A DNA stretch of 64,000 nucleotides from Globodera rostochiensis. Its lineage: Eukaryota > Nematoda > Chromadorea > Rhabditida > Heteroderidae. A program made the position numbers and the translations under genes. The stretch spans positions 4,369,254 to 4,433,253 of the forward strand of contig JAEVLN010000001.1 in NCBI GenBank assembly GCA_018350325.1, given 5' to 3'. Positions 1 to 11,500 of the stretch are shown here, one piece after another. The notes under the pieces are model-generated. The model made no database searches. It was not told the DNA's origin and was given only the letters and a program-made list of their open reading frames with translations. The stretch's first letter is position 1. Every line of letters starts with the position of its first letter.

Positions 1-9
1 TACTTTTAG

Positions 10-999
10 GATCTCGAACTGTGGGCATACCACGCTCGTTCACAACTACCGGAGAGCGCATTGTCCGATCCGTATTTGTTTACACACGTGGCTTCTTACA
101 AGGACATGCTGAGAGCGTTTAAACACGCCTGGAACCCATTGGATTGTTCACGGTCTGTCGATGGATTTGACCTTTTAAAATTGTTATTTGCATGCTCTAC
201 TCCTTGTCAGAAATGCTTTTGTGCGGACTAACGGCTTCACCGTCCATCGGCAGCCAATTGCGCAAAGTACGGATGGAATTCGGGGCAAAGTTGGGGTCAC
301 TGGGGGAGCGCACTGTTGGGAATTCTGCTGGGAAGGCCCGCTCGGCACCACGGCCGTTGTTGGGGTGGCAACAAAGTTTAGAATATTCTTTAAATTGTCT
401 TTTTACGCGTTATTTAAAGGCACGCCGCTTTGCACTGTCCCGGTTATTTGTCGTTGATTGGCAGCGACGACCAAAGCTGGTAAAAAAGCGCATGGAAATT
501 GTTGAAATGCATTACGATTTTCTGAAGCTTCTCCAAGTTTGCTCATAAACATTTACATTTTGCCAACTTTCATGGGCTGGAATTTGGTGAACAATACCAT
601 TGCGCACAACGGCGAATGTCGGGAACGATATCCACGTTTTAACAACACTCCCAAATACCAGGTTGGTTGATCACCACTTCCTTCATGTTACTTCGTTAGC
701 CCCACCCTCCACCTTTTCAACACGAACCCCACAGATTAAACCAAACCCCCTAATCAATTGATTACGTCTTAGATTGGCGAGCGTATTCGAATGGTTTTGG
801 ACCATGAAAAGGGCCAATTGTACTTTGAAAAGGGCGACGAGTTCTACGGACTCGCCTTCTCCGATTTGCCACCGGTGCGCCTCTTTCCGGCCGTTTGCGC
901 TGTGTACGGAAACACTGAAGTCACAATGGTAATTTCATAAAAATTTCCAGAAAATGACTATTTTTTCAGGTGTATCTTGGTGCTCCGATCGTAGGATGA
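10..999 (+). CDS. fsn-1: F-box/SPRY protein FSN-1 (FBXO45 orthologue), 5' end cut off by the window
   Basis: This is the substrate-recognition subunit of the RPM-1/PHR ubiquitin ligase that controls synapse growth and axon termination (family knowledge). The window starts at an exon after an AG at 8-9; the N-terminal part of the F-box is outside. Visible in order are the post-F-box segment ([17 protein letters not shown]), then the SPRY domain with [70 protein letters not shown], and the end [14 protein letters not shown] before a TGA at 997-999. Five exons are needed. The junction DQSW-GWNLV (about 479 to 574) has a GT donor but no AG directly before the conserved GGC TGG codons, so the acceptor there is odd. 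Family assignment is secure; exact exon ends are less so. Confidence 0.92.
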
Positions 1000-1199
1000 A
1001 CGTATTCTTGAACTAGTCTCTCTCATTCGACAAAAGTTTTTTGCATTTTTTTTTTCTGAAAATAGTTTTAGGCTTAAAGCAAAAACTGTTTGCAAAGTAA
1101 ATTGTAGAAATTAGAATTTAATTAAAATTAGTGAAAATATATGTTTTGTACTTCTCAACTGATACGATCTCTCATGACATTGTATAATACATACCTCGT

Positions 1200-1262
1200 C
1201 ACTTTGTATTACCTACGTCACTTTGTATAAACTTTGTATTACCTACGTCACTTTGTATAAAC
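1200..1262. repeat. Tandem duplication of about 30 bp in the fsn-1/let-721 intergenic region
   Basis: The segment around ACCTACGTCACTTTGTATAA occurs twice in direct succession. The rest of the 1000-1381 interval is AT-rich and shows no gene; it should hold the fsn-1 3' end and the let-721 promoter, but no specific motif could be supported. Confidence 0.7.
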
Positions 1263-1381
1263 TTCTGGAAAACTATTTTGGCTTTGTGCAGACGTTGTTA
1301 TTCATTCGTATTGATTTATATGTTTATTTTTTCCCGTCTTTTTTATCTTTGCAATTGGCGACTATTTATTTATCTTTTTCG

Positions 1382-4199
1382 ATGATCGCCCACTTTCTCA
1401 CTGTTCGCCGATTTTTGTGTTTGTGCCCGACCCGTCGAATTGTGACCGGCGGACAATGGACGACCACACATTACACACAGAGGCCAAGAGAAAAGGACGA
1501 AAGGGTGGGTGGGTGCACATTCCTAAAACAAATGGTTGAAGAACCGGAAGGAATTCTTGAGATAAATAATTATGGTTAGTAAAATTGAATATGGCTTATG
1601 AACTGGCGAACCTCCCGACTTTCGGGTTGCGTCTTTTTGTTAATTTTGCCCCCCCCCCTTCGGTTGCTTCGGGTTGTGTTCGAACATTTGTTAGTTTCAG
1701 TGGAAGGACGTGGACATGAGTCGGGTGGCGGACGAGTTTGACGTGGTCATTGTTGGCGGTGGCCCCGCCGGACTGTCCACGGCAATTCGACTCAAACAAT
1801 TGGCAACAGAAAAGGAGAAAGGTGTGCGTTTGTCCTATCAGTTGCGACTTTTTGTTTAGTGGCCCAATAAATTGCCAATTGTTTTTTTTTTGAATATTTG
1901 GATTGAATTTAACTGTTAAGCTGAGCCTACTTTTCCATTTTAGAGTTGCGCGTTTGTGTGGTGGAGAAGGCCCCGGAAGTTGGCGCCCATACGCTTTCCG
2001 GCGCCATCATTGAAACCGTCGGGATGGACCGTCTTTTCCCCAATTGGCGCGAGCTCGACACGCCCATAAAACAGCCAGTGAAGGTCAAAGATAGAAAAAC
2101 AACGAATTATTGCGTAAAACGAAGCATTTTTTTAAGAAGGATACCTTAGCAATTCTCACCAGGAACGGGCGAATTCCGGTCCCAATGGTACCGTCTTCCA
2201 TTTTTTCAATTATTTCCTAACAATAAGATTCCCGGCGTCCCTTTGAACAACCACGGCAATTTCATCGTCCGTCTTGGTCATTTGGTGCGATGGTTGGGCG
2301 AACGTGCAGAAGAGCTCGGCGTCGAGCTATACTCCGGAATTGCGGCTCAAGAAGTGCTTTTTGGCGATGATGGACGTTCTGTACGCGGGGTAGCCACTGG
2401 CGATGTTGGAATACACAAAGACGGGAGCCCAAAGGTTGGTAAGGGTTTTTTTCAGAAGTTTCCAACAAATTTGACCAAACAGGAGAGCTTTGAACGCGGC
2501 ATGGAACTTAGAGCAAAGTATTTTTTTATATACTTATTACTGTAGTTATTGTAATATAAAATCACATCTGGTTGTCGGACTGAAGTTAATTTTTATTTAC
2601 ACAGATGCACAGTTTTTGCGGAGGGTTGTCGTGGCCACCTGACTAAATCCGTGATCAAAAAGTTTGGACTCGACGAAGGCAAAGAACCGATGTCTTTCGG
2701 AATTGGGCTCAAGGAACTGTGGGAAGTGGACCCGTCCAAACACCAGCCGGGCTATGCCGGTCACACCATTGGCTGGCCATTGGTAGGCAAAATGGGCGAG
2801 TTTCTTGCAATTTCGTTCGAACTCAAATTAGACGAGGGACCAGTACGGCGGCTCATTCGTTTACCATTTGGACGACAACGGACAACCACTCGTCGCCGTC
2901 GGATTCATTGTGCGAATGTTCGAAAGAAACGAATATGTAAATAAATCTGTCTTCAGATCGCACTCGACTACAGAAACCCTTATTTGAATCCGTTCAAGGC
3001 ATTCCTTTGAGAATGATTGCATCTTTTAACCCCGGTTTTGCTTCAGACCTTTCAAATGTTCAAAACGCACCCGTTTATCCGTAGACAATTGGAGGGCGGA
3101 CGGAGGATAGGCTACGGTGCTCGGGCACTTAATGAGGGCGGGTTCCAATCAGTGCCGAAGGTAGTCTTCCCCGGCGGCTGTCTGGTTGGCTGTGCCGCCT
3201 CACTTTTGGTTTTGCTCTTTTTTTTGTTGTTAATTTGCTGCTAAACTATTTGCTTTCAGAACGTTGCCAAAATCAAAGGGACTCACAACGCAATGCTCAG
3301 TGGATGTTTTGCGGCCGAAGGAATTTTTGAAGATTTGCAAAAAGAGGAAAAAACGGAATGTGTGTTTCATTTCCTATCGGGTGGTCAAATTCTGCATTCA
3401 CTAAACTCAATTTTGATGAAGCCTGCCTGGCTGGTCTGTTACATATTGCCAAAATTCCAGCGATCACTCCGCTTGGTTATGCTGAAGCGTTGGAAGACTC
3501 TTCGGTTATGAAGGAACTGCGAAAGGCTCGCAACGTGCGGCCGTCCTTTAACTCGCGCGCTGGATTCTGGGGAGGCCTGGCTTACTCGGGCACTTTCTTC
3601 GTCCTTGGTCGGACTTAAAAACTAATATTTTTACACTTTGACTTTTCAGGTCGTGGTGTTGAGCCATGGACTTTGCATCATGGACACCCGGACAATGAAA
3701 AGATAGAGCTGAAAAAGAAGCACAAGGAAATTGAATATCCAAAGCCGGACGGAAAATTGACCTTCGATTTGCTTTCATCAGTCCATTTGACCGGTAATTT
3801 GCTTATGTTGGCTTCGCTTTTGTATTGTTGTCCGCCTTCGCATTCATCTTCAGGCACCAATCACGAAGAGGATCAGCCGGCTCATCTGACGTTGAAAGAC
3901 GATTCCGTTCCGGAAACGGTGAATTTGGCGCTGTATGCCGGCCCAGAGAGTCGCTATTGTCCTGCGGCAGTGTACGAATTTGTGCCGAAAGAGGAGGAGG
4001 GCACGGCTAAGAGCCATCGGCAACGGTTGCATATCAATGCACAGGTGGCAAAAACGAGTGAATTTTATTTTTTAACCCCCCCCCCCCCTCCCTTTAGAAT
4101 TGTATCCATTGCAAAACTTGTGACATCAAAGACCCGTTGCAGAACATCAATTGGGTGGCGCCAGAAGGGGGCGGAGGACCCAAATACGACGGAATGTAA
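1382..4199 (+). CDS. let-721: Electron transfer flavoprotein-ubiquinone oxidoreductase (ETFDH)
   Basis: This inner mitochondrial membrane FAD/4Fe-4S enzyme passes electrons from ETF, fed by fatty-acid and amino-acid oxidation, to ubiquinone. The first exon (ATG at 1382) encodes an Arg/Cys-rich presequence and [15 protein letters not shown], the family segment before the FAD domain, and splices in phase to [14 protein letters not shown]. Next come the dinucleotide motif [66 protein letters not shown], and the C-terminal ferredoxin-like cluster [13 protein letters not shown] followed by [17 protein letters not shown] and TAA. The cluster cysteines visible are CxxCxxC plus the upstream [12 protein letters not shown] cysteine. 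About ten introns, mostly 40-70 nt, interrupt it. Length and end match the family. The assignment is very secure; small exons near 3170-3260 and 3350-3470 were placed by phase and homology. Confidence 0.96.
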
Positions 4200-4909
4200 A
4201 TTGATTGTGTGAAGGAAATGAATGATAGTGGGGAATTTGCCTTTGCCATACTCTTAACCTTTGTGGGCCTCGGAACAAAGCCAACAAACTTCGGTTTTCG
4301 AGGTGTTCCCTCTTTATATGTCGCCTGCTTCAAAACCACTAATTTAATTCGAACAAATTATTCAAATCTTTCAACACAATGTTTTATGAATGTCCATCTG
4401 TGCCCATTAGGCAATGTATAATTTCTGACACAATTAGAATAATTGAAAATAATAAATTGTCAATGCAATAATATAAGGAATGAATAGGAAGGAAGTCGAC
4501 AACAACACAAACAACGAACATAAGCGAGCGATTGCAATTGTGGCGAAATTTGCAGGGGAGAGATTGAAAAAGACGGATGGGGGAGGGACGGACAGGAAGT
4601 GCAAAACGGGGAGGAATTATGGGAGAGGATGAACAAATCACCCATCACCCACCCCCCACTAAAACTCAATTTTCCAAATAATTTTGACGTCCATGCCTAT
4701 TCATTCCCTCTCCCTGCTTCATGGTCTCGCTCTCTGGCTGAGGTGATGACAAAAGGATGGAATAAACAACAACATAAGGGAGGGCGAAAGCATATTGAAT
4801 GGCGAAAATGCCTTCGAAGAATTGCAAACGTAGACAAAGTGCCAACAATTAAAATTTAGCGCACAACACCCCTCCGTCTTCCTCTTCCAGTTGCCTCTCC
4901 ATCGTCCAC
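4200..4909. other. Intergenic between convergent let-721 and ret-1
   Basis: The two genes converge here. The interval is AT-rich and then GA-rich with scattered short open frames that lack codon character. It should hold both 3' UTRs. No RNA gene or repeat was seen. Confidence 0.6.
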
Positions 4910-5870
4910 TCATTCACCCTTTTTTTCCGCAACTGGTGCCTTCAGAAAAGGGAACTTCTCCTGAGCTCTGCAAAACAAATTTTGTTTTTTGTTGCAATAA
5001 TGAATTTAATAAGACTGACAATTTGCTGATTTGTTCCAACTGTTCTTTGGCCAACTTCACATAGCTGTCAATGGGCTTAAAAGGAGGAAAGCTTTTTATT
5101 TTATGGAAACCAACAATTCCTAATCCACACACCTCCTTGTACAGCTCGTACGTCTTGGGAAGAGTGAAAACGGCCAAGATGAAGAGGACGATCAGACTGA
5201 GACCCGAAAACCAACCGGCCACATAGGACAACGAATAGAGAAGCAAGCCAAACTGAAATGTCCCAAAATTGGAAACCAGAAAGATAAAATAAGTCCTGCC
5301 TTAATCGAATCGAGCAGAGCTTCGGCCAGATAAATGTGGCGGATTTTGTTGGCCAGGAACAGCGCGTGTTCCACCGCCACGTCCACGTGTTGGTGCAGTT
5401 TGTCCATCGGTACGGACACCTCGATGTCCAGGTACTGCTGGTACGGGTTGACACCCGCATCGGGCTGCTTTTTGAAATGGGCTTCTGCCAGTTTAAATAC
5501 ACGGAAGCCGACGGTGGCGAGCAGAAGGCCAAGGGCGCCGTTGATGAGGATGGAGAGAACGGAGAAGTGCTGGAAGATGTAGATGACCAGAAAGAAGGTA
5601 GCCAAAACGGCGCCTGAGAAATAGTCGGATTTTAAACACCAAGACTTTCGTTTCAAAGAGTGAACCAAAAATAATATTCAATTACGACGGGATTTTTATC
5701 GAACCTAAATTAAGTATTGTTTAAAAATTAAAGAAACAAATAACGTTTTTATTTTTCTAAATCGACTAAAACTAAATTAATTAAAATAAAACGCACCGCT
5801 CTTTTTGGGGTCACGCCAGTAGACGAGCTCCATCACTAAATTGGAAACATTCGAAGCATAAAGTTTTTCT
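4910..5870 (-). CDS. ret-1: Reticulon (reticulon-homology domain protein)
   Basis: This ER membrane-shaping protein has hairpin membrane segments. The reticulon domain starts with NLVMELVYWRDPKKSG (about 5780-5840), followed by a hydrophobic hairpin (FSGAVLATFFLVIYIFQHFS, SILINGALGLLLATVGFRVF), the loop YQQYLDIEVSVPMDKLHQHV with HALFLANKIRHIYLAEAL, the second hairpin (GLLLYSLSYVAGWFSGLSLI, VLFILAVFTLPKTYELYKE) and a tail ending VAEKKGE with TGA at 4910-4912. The lysine near the end resembles an ER-retention tail. At least five exons are used. The first one seen begins after an AG near 5870, so the N-terminus lies further upstream; see the candidate exon at 7119-7288. Family call is secure; the number of N-terminal isoforms is unknown. 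Confidence 0.93.
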
Positions 5871-7118
5871 CTGCAGAATCTATGCACCACCGGCACACAT
5901 TTTTTCCCTATGCTTACAAATTAACCACTCACTTTTCCCATTAAAATCTTTTGCCGGCTCGTAATTTGTTCGGCCACTGCGTTTATTATTCGTTTTGGCG
6001 CCCATTCTAATAAAAGAATGGGGGAGCAATTATTCAGCGAGGGGATGTTGAAACAAACCAACACGAAATGTTGGGGGAGAGGGGGGGGGGGATATGATAG
6101 GGGGGTGGGGTGGAGGAAAAGCTTGGGTTGCGAAAATATGTGGCGAGTGAGTGACTGCAGTGATTTTCCAACCACTGACAATTCTTGTCATTGTCCCTTT
6201 TCGAATTTGCTGATTTGTGGAAAGAGACGAATTCGAGCGAGGAGATGAATACACTGCTGCCGCCGACTGTGAACAGTGGTCGTCAGTGGTGTAGATGAAA
6301 GACGGATGAAGGAGGAAGGTGGGTCGGGTGTGGTGGATGGGTGGGTGGAGGTGACTGCAACAGCAGTGGGCGACGCGAGTGGTGAAGGACAAACAGAGGG
6401 AGCGAGCGAGGGAAAATGAAGGGTAGGAGGGGGGGGGGGGGGAGAGAAGCAAATCCTTCAATATGGCGAAAATGAATGGAATGAAAGGTGGGGGGGGGGA
6501 GGGGGGAAGGGGATGGTGGTGATCGATCGGAACAGTGAAAGGATGGTGGGAGCTAAGAAAGGTAAAGAAGATTATGAACTATTTTAATGGGGGGGGGGGT
6601 GGAGAGGAAACCGTCATTGAGCGATTTTGGGAGAGATTGGGGAAGTGGGGAGGGGGGGGGGGGGAACGATGGTCGGTCGGATTGTAATAGTTATGAGGTC
6701 AATCGTCCTTCACCTCCTCTGATTTCTTTTGCCGAAGTCCACCGCTCCGACGACATTCACCCAAAAAGGCTGAGTCTTGGTTGATGGGGGGGGGGGGGGA
6801 TTCGATGGTGAGCAAGTAAATGGGAGGCAAATGTTTTTTGTGATTGATTACTCTGACCACGTCAATCAACAACAATCCCGAAAACGACTCCCCCACCTCT
6901 GCCAACACAAATGACCGATAAGAAAGAGGATAAATATTATTGTAATCGGGCAGAGTGACGGGAGGGATTCTTTACAAAAAATGCAATAAAAAAGGAAAAA
7001 TGCACTCCTAAGAATCGACTCCAATTAAAACATTTTCTAAAAATAAATTTTTCGATTCCTTCGGCAAAAAAAAAAATGCGAATTGTTCGCTTTTTCCTTC
7101 TATTGTTCAGTATTAAAC
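5871..7118. other. Presumed intron/5' region of ret-1 with many G-runs
   Basis: There are at least seven plus-strand runs of 8-14 G (near 6080, 6430, 6490, 6590, 6650, 6785) within GA-rich sequence. No coding exon could be supported; open frames here on both strands are low-complexity. If the 7119-7288 exon belongs to ret-1, this is one intron whose RNA carries C-runs. Confidence 0.5.
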
Positions 7119-7288
7119 TCACGTTGCTTCCGCGATTGGATGGCTCTAAGGGTGTATTTGCCCAGTAAAAAGGTGGAGAAGCCAAGCGAGAGAGCGAGCG
7201 CCCCATACTGGAACAGCAACAGGGAAAGACGGGCGATCAGCGACAAAAGGGACGCCAATGCGGAGAACAGAGAGCCGACTTTGCCCAT
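7119..7288 (-). CDS. Hydrophobic exon, candidate alternative first exon of ret-1
   Basis: An ATG at 7286-7288 opens a frame with a strongly hydrophobic segment (SLFSALASLLSLIARLSLLL and ALALSLGFSTFLLG) followed by KYTLRAIQSRKQRE. A donor at GA|GTTTAA (7119/7118) leaves two bases that join in phase with the ret-1 exon beginning near 5870, giving RKQRE-EKLYASNVSNLVMELVY. A stronger-looking donor, C|GTGAGT, two codons earlier is out of phase with that exon. Reticulon genes commonly have several first exons (family knowledge). It could equally be a separate small membrane protein. Confidence 0.45.
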
Positions 7289-7440
7289 TTGGGATGTGTA
7301 GATTTGATGGACGAATTAATCAGCAGTAAAATAAATCTGTAATAACGACAAAACCTAACATATATATAATTTAAAAAGCAAAATTCGTTCGAGTAAAGTA
7401 CAATACGCTAAAAAAATGATTTAGGGGTCCAAAAAGGCAC

Positions 7441-7605
7441 GACAACAAAAGGTCCGATAGGCCAAAATCTCCGGAAGTAGGGAAAAGAACAAAAGGTCCG
7501 AATTCATAAAAAAATTAATCAACCTTCCAAAAAATGAAACCGAATTTTTGGTTAAGAATTTTGTGCGGAAAAGCTAAACCGGTCCTACCGGACCTTTTGT
7601 CCGCT
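7441..7605. repeat. Short dispersed repeat with direct and inverted ACAAAAGGTCCG copies
   Basis: ACAAAAGGTCCG appears near 7451 and 7489, and its reverse complement CGGACCTTTTGT near 7589. A similar segment (ACAAAAGGTC followed by AAGGCCAAATC) lies at about 34825-34865. The arrangement suggests a decayed small inverted-repeat element family, but no clean terminal repeats or target-site duplication were found. The rest of 7289-8561 shows no supported gene; it includes the upstream region of the importin gene. Confidence 0.4.
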
Positions 7606-8561
7606 GGTTCGGATAAAAAGGAATTGACGATTACACAGTTCTGGTCCGTTGCCCTTTTATAACGAGCGATTGTGCCAAAAATGTCATTGTAACTACAGCT
7701 TTACAGCTGTTTGACTTTTTCTGGAGGGGGGGGGGGGTGTAAACAAATGCGAGAGAAGAAAGTAAGTAAAGGGAGGAAAGAATGGCCGGATGGGCCGAAG
7801 TGCGGGACACTCAAAGTCAGAGTCGGCTCCCGCTCCTTTCTCGCTGTCCCCTACTCCCCGCATTTTGGCGCACATAAAATTATTCCTTTTCATTTCTCTG
7901 TCTCCAACGGGAGTAACCGCCCAACTCCGGACTCCCCCCATCCATGCCATGTGATGTGCTCTTCTCTGCGCCTTAAGGATGAATTGGCGCAACATTGGAA
8001 TGAATGGCACAATAGTTTCCTTGGCAAATGTGTCGGACAGAGAATAATCGATGGAGGCAGAAGTGAAATAGACAAAGGAACGGAGCAACTCCGCATAGCG
8101 CGAATATGACATCAGATTTATCAAATAACATCTTCAATCTATGATTTCAACACCTAGATTTTGAAAAAAAAAATTTCAAGTCGAGAAAAAATGTTTCTAG
8201 GGGTATTAGGAGGCGTACAATTCGAATCAATTGACTTGGACCCGGGCGGCCTAAATAAAAGTCGGGTTTTGTCAGTCGAGGAAATGTTGCATACGCCTTG
8301 GAACCGATTCGCTAGAATCCAGCCCTAATCTCGAACAGTCAAAGAGCTTCCTATTCGAATCCCTCTTTTTTTCGTCCTGTAAATGTTTGAAATTTGCAAT
8401 TGGCGTTCTGTAACAAAAAAAAGTGATTTTTCTTCTAACAAATAAGTCACTACAATTCGCGTAGATCCCCTAAAATCTATATTTTTATAGACTTGAACCT
8501 TTCTTTAGTTTCAGCAGAATTTATACATAACAATATATTCAATCTGTGGAAACTTCAAACA

Positions 8562-11500
8562 ATGGTTGACGCGCAACACTTCACCCAATTACTTATCGGG
8601 ATGATGAACTCCGAAAACGAAATTCGCAGTATGTAAATTTTCTGTTTTTTTTTGGGATGTAAAGTTTTGAATTTTAGGCGAGGCCGAAAAGCAGTACGAG
8701 AAGATAGCGCTCAAAGACAGAGGTTTTTACAAGCTAATCACAAAAAAGAAACTAACGATTTACAGGGCCGCTTCTATTTAATCACTATCTGAATCCGTCG
8801 GCGGATGTTGAGGTATTTTGTTGTGTCACAACCCGCAAATTTTAAAATGTCCAAGTTCAGTCCCGTTCACTTTCACTCGTCCTTTTGCGCCGTTTGCTCT
8901 CGCTCTCTTACGAAGAGTTTTTCATGGAGACTCAAATTCAAAAAGACCAATTTCACACCGAATTCATTCGTTGTATGAATGTCGAAACGCAGCCTGTTCT
9001 GCGGAAGCGGCTGACAGATTTGCTTGCAGAACTTGCGCGAAATTCTATTGGTTTCATTAGGCACAATTTTCTATATATTTTTTTCAACTTAAGACGACAA
9101 ATCGGGCAAGCAAACGTGGGCCGGCGTCATGCAGTTTCTAGACATGTGCGCCACTTCGGACAACGCCGCTTTCCGCGAGGCTGGCATGTCGCTGATTGAA
9201 AGCGTCCCAAATGTGTTCGGCTCGGACTCGTTCAAATACATCGCCGGGATTAAGGTTTTTGTACTCAATTCGAACCTTTTAATAATTGTGAAAGGACGTA
9301 AAATTTAGCAATTTTGTTTCAGACGATGTTCCATTCTTCGCTGCTTTACGGAGCCGACAGTTCTGTGCGAACGGCCGCTGTTCGCGCATATGTCGCGTTC
9401 GTCTGCGACAACGAGGAGAATGATGCGGTGATCCGTCAGCTGTCAGATTTGGTTCCGGCTGTCATCAAAGTGTGTCAGCACGTAGTGGACACGGAAGACG
9501 ACGACGGTAATACAATTTCGCCAATGAATTTTCACATTGGCAATTTTCTTTCAGATGTTCCTTTGCAATGTTTGGGCGATTTAGCTTCCACCATTCCGAA
9601 GATTCTTGCGCCTCATATGAGCGAAATTTTCACGCTTTGTGCAGGTTTGTTAAATTCACAACATTGTCTTTAAAACAATTTTAGGGACTGTGGCCAATCA
9701 GGAGAAGGATGACTCATACAGACACAGTTTGTCTATCATATAGCAACTTTTGGAGTTGAACAACCTTTAGGTGGACTGGAAGTGATGGTTTCTATTTGCG
9801 AGAGTTCCAATATCATGCGCAAAAAGGGCGCTGTTTACCTTCCAGCACTGAGTTAGTTGTCATTCTTTCGTTTAGGTTTTATCGTTATCCCATCAACTCC
9901 AGTCCAGCAATGTCTTCAGCTGATGACCGAATTGGACGACGATTTACAGGAGTGGTTGGACATGGACGACGCGGAGGATGAATTGGAGGAGGAAACGGCG
10001 ACCATTGGAGAGACTTCGTTGGACCGAATTGCCTGTGCGCTCGGCGGAAAGGCGGTGATGAACCACGCGTTGCAGTGCATTAACGAACTCTTAAACAACG
10101 AAAATTGGAAATGTCGTCACGCGGGGTTATGCGCTCTTTCCACCATTGGGGAGGGCTGCAAGCGCCAAATGGAACCGCTAATGCCGGACATCGTCAACAA
10201 TTTTGTGCTGCCGAAATTAAGCGATCCGGTAGGACCTTTCATCGCACTATGTCATTTTTTTTAAATTTAAATAATTTGAAGCATCCCCGTGTTCGCTATG
10301 CAGTTTGCAACGCTATTGGACAGGTAGTTTACAAACATTACCAGTTTTTGACGAATGTTCTTCGTTCTCAAGATGTGTACCGACTTCCAGCCGACTATTC
10401 AAAAGAAGTGCCATGAGCGTATTGTGCCGACCCTTCTCGACGCCATGAACGATTTGAACACTCCGCGTGTGTCGGCGCACGCTGCCGCCGCGATGGTATG
10501 CCATTTGTTTGTACAAAAATTAAAGTTTGGTGGATCATTTGATCTCAGGTGAACTTTTGCGAAGACTGCCCCAAAGCGATCATCAGCATTTATTTGCCTT
10601 CGGTTTAAATCAAAATTTCCATTTAATTTTTTCAATTAATTCAGATCATGGAACGGTTGGAGTCGGTGCTTTCTCAAACCTTTCAACAAATGTTGGCCAA
10701 CGGGAAAAAACTTGTTCTTGAGCAGGTTCCTTTCATTGTACTAATTGGCGCTGCTTGGACATCTTCTCTTTCAGACAATCACCACAATAGCGTCTGTGGC
10801 CGATGCCGCCCAGGATCATTTCGCTAAATTTTACACTAATCTGATGCCTCCTCTTAAATACAGTTTAGTCGAGCAATTGAATATATAATAATAAACGGCC
10901 CATGTATACTCCGTTAAGTATTCGAAAACGCCAAGGAGGACAATCTGAAACTGTTGCGAGGCAAGACCATTGAGTGCATTTCGCTGATTGGTATGGCTGT
11001 GGGTCCCGAACTGTTCGGGACGGATGCAGACGGGGTGATGCAGGTGTTGCTCAACTCGGGAGTCAAATTCGAGAACAACGACGACCCCCAAATATCGTAC
11101 TTCATCAGCGCTTGGGCGCGCATTTGCAAAATCCTCGGCAAGGATTTCGCCAAGTACCTGGACATGATCATGCCGGCGGTGCTGTCTGCTGCAGAGTTCA
11201 ACCCACCCCTTGCGGTTGTGAATGGGGAGGATGCGGAAGACAACGATGACTGGGACTACTTGCCGATCGACGAGAATCGTTCGCTGGGCATCCGCACCGC
11301 CGGACTCGAGGACAAAGTGACCGCATGTGAGATGATTGTGTGCTTTGCGCGGGAGCTGAAGGACAGTTTTGCCGGATATGTGGAGCGAGTGATGGGACTG
11401 ATGTTACCCCTACTACCTTATCTGTTCCACGACGGTGTCCGATCTGGTGGGTAGAGAATTTACAACATCAAAATTTTGTGCCCATTTAGCGGCTGCCGAG

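Noticed and set aside
7693..8124. Minus-strand frame of 143 residues starting MINLMSYSRYAELLRSF
   Set aside because: The first third looks plausible, but the rest is low-complexity, it runs into a poly-C tract and no splice partner was found.
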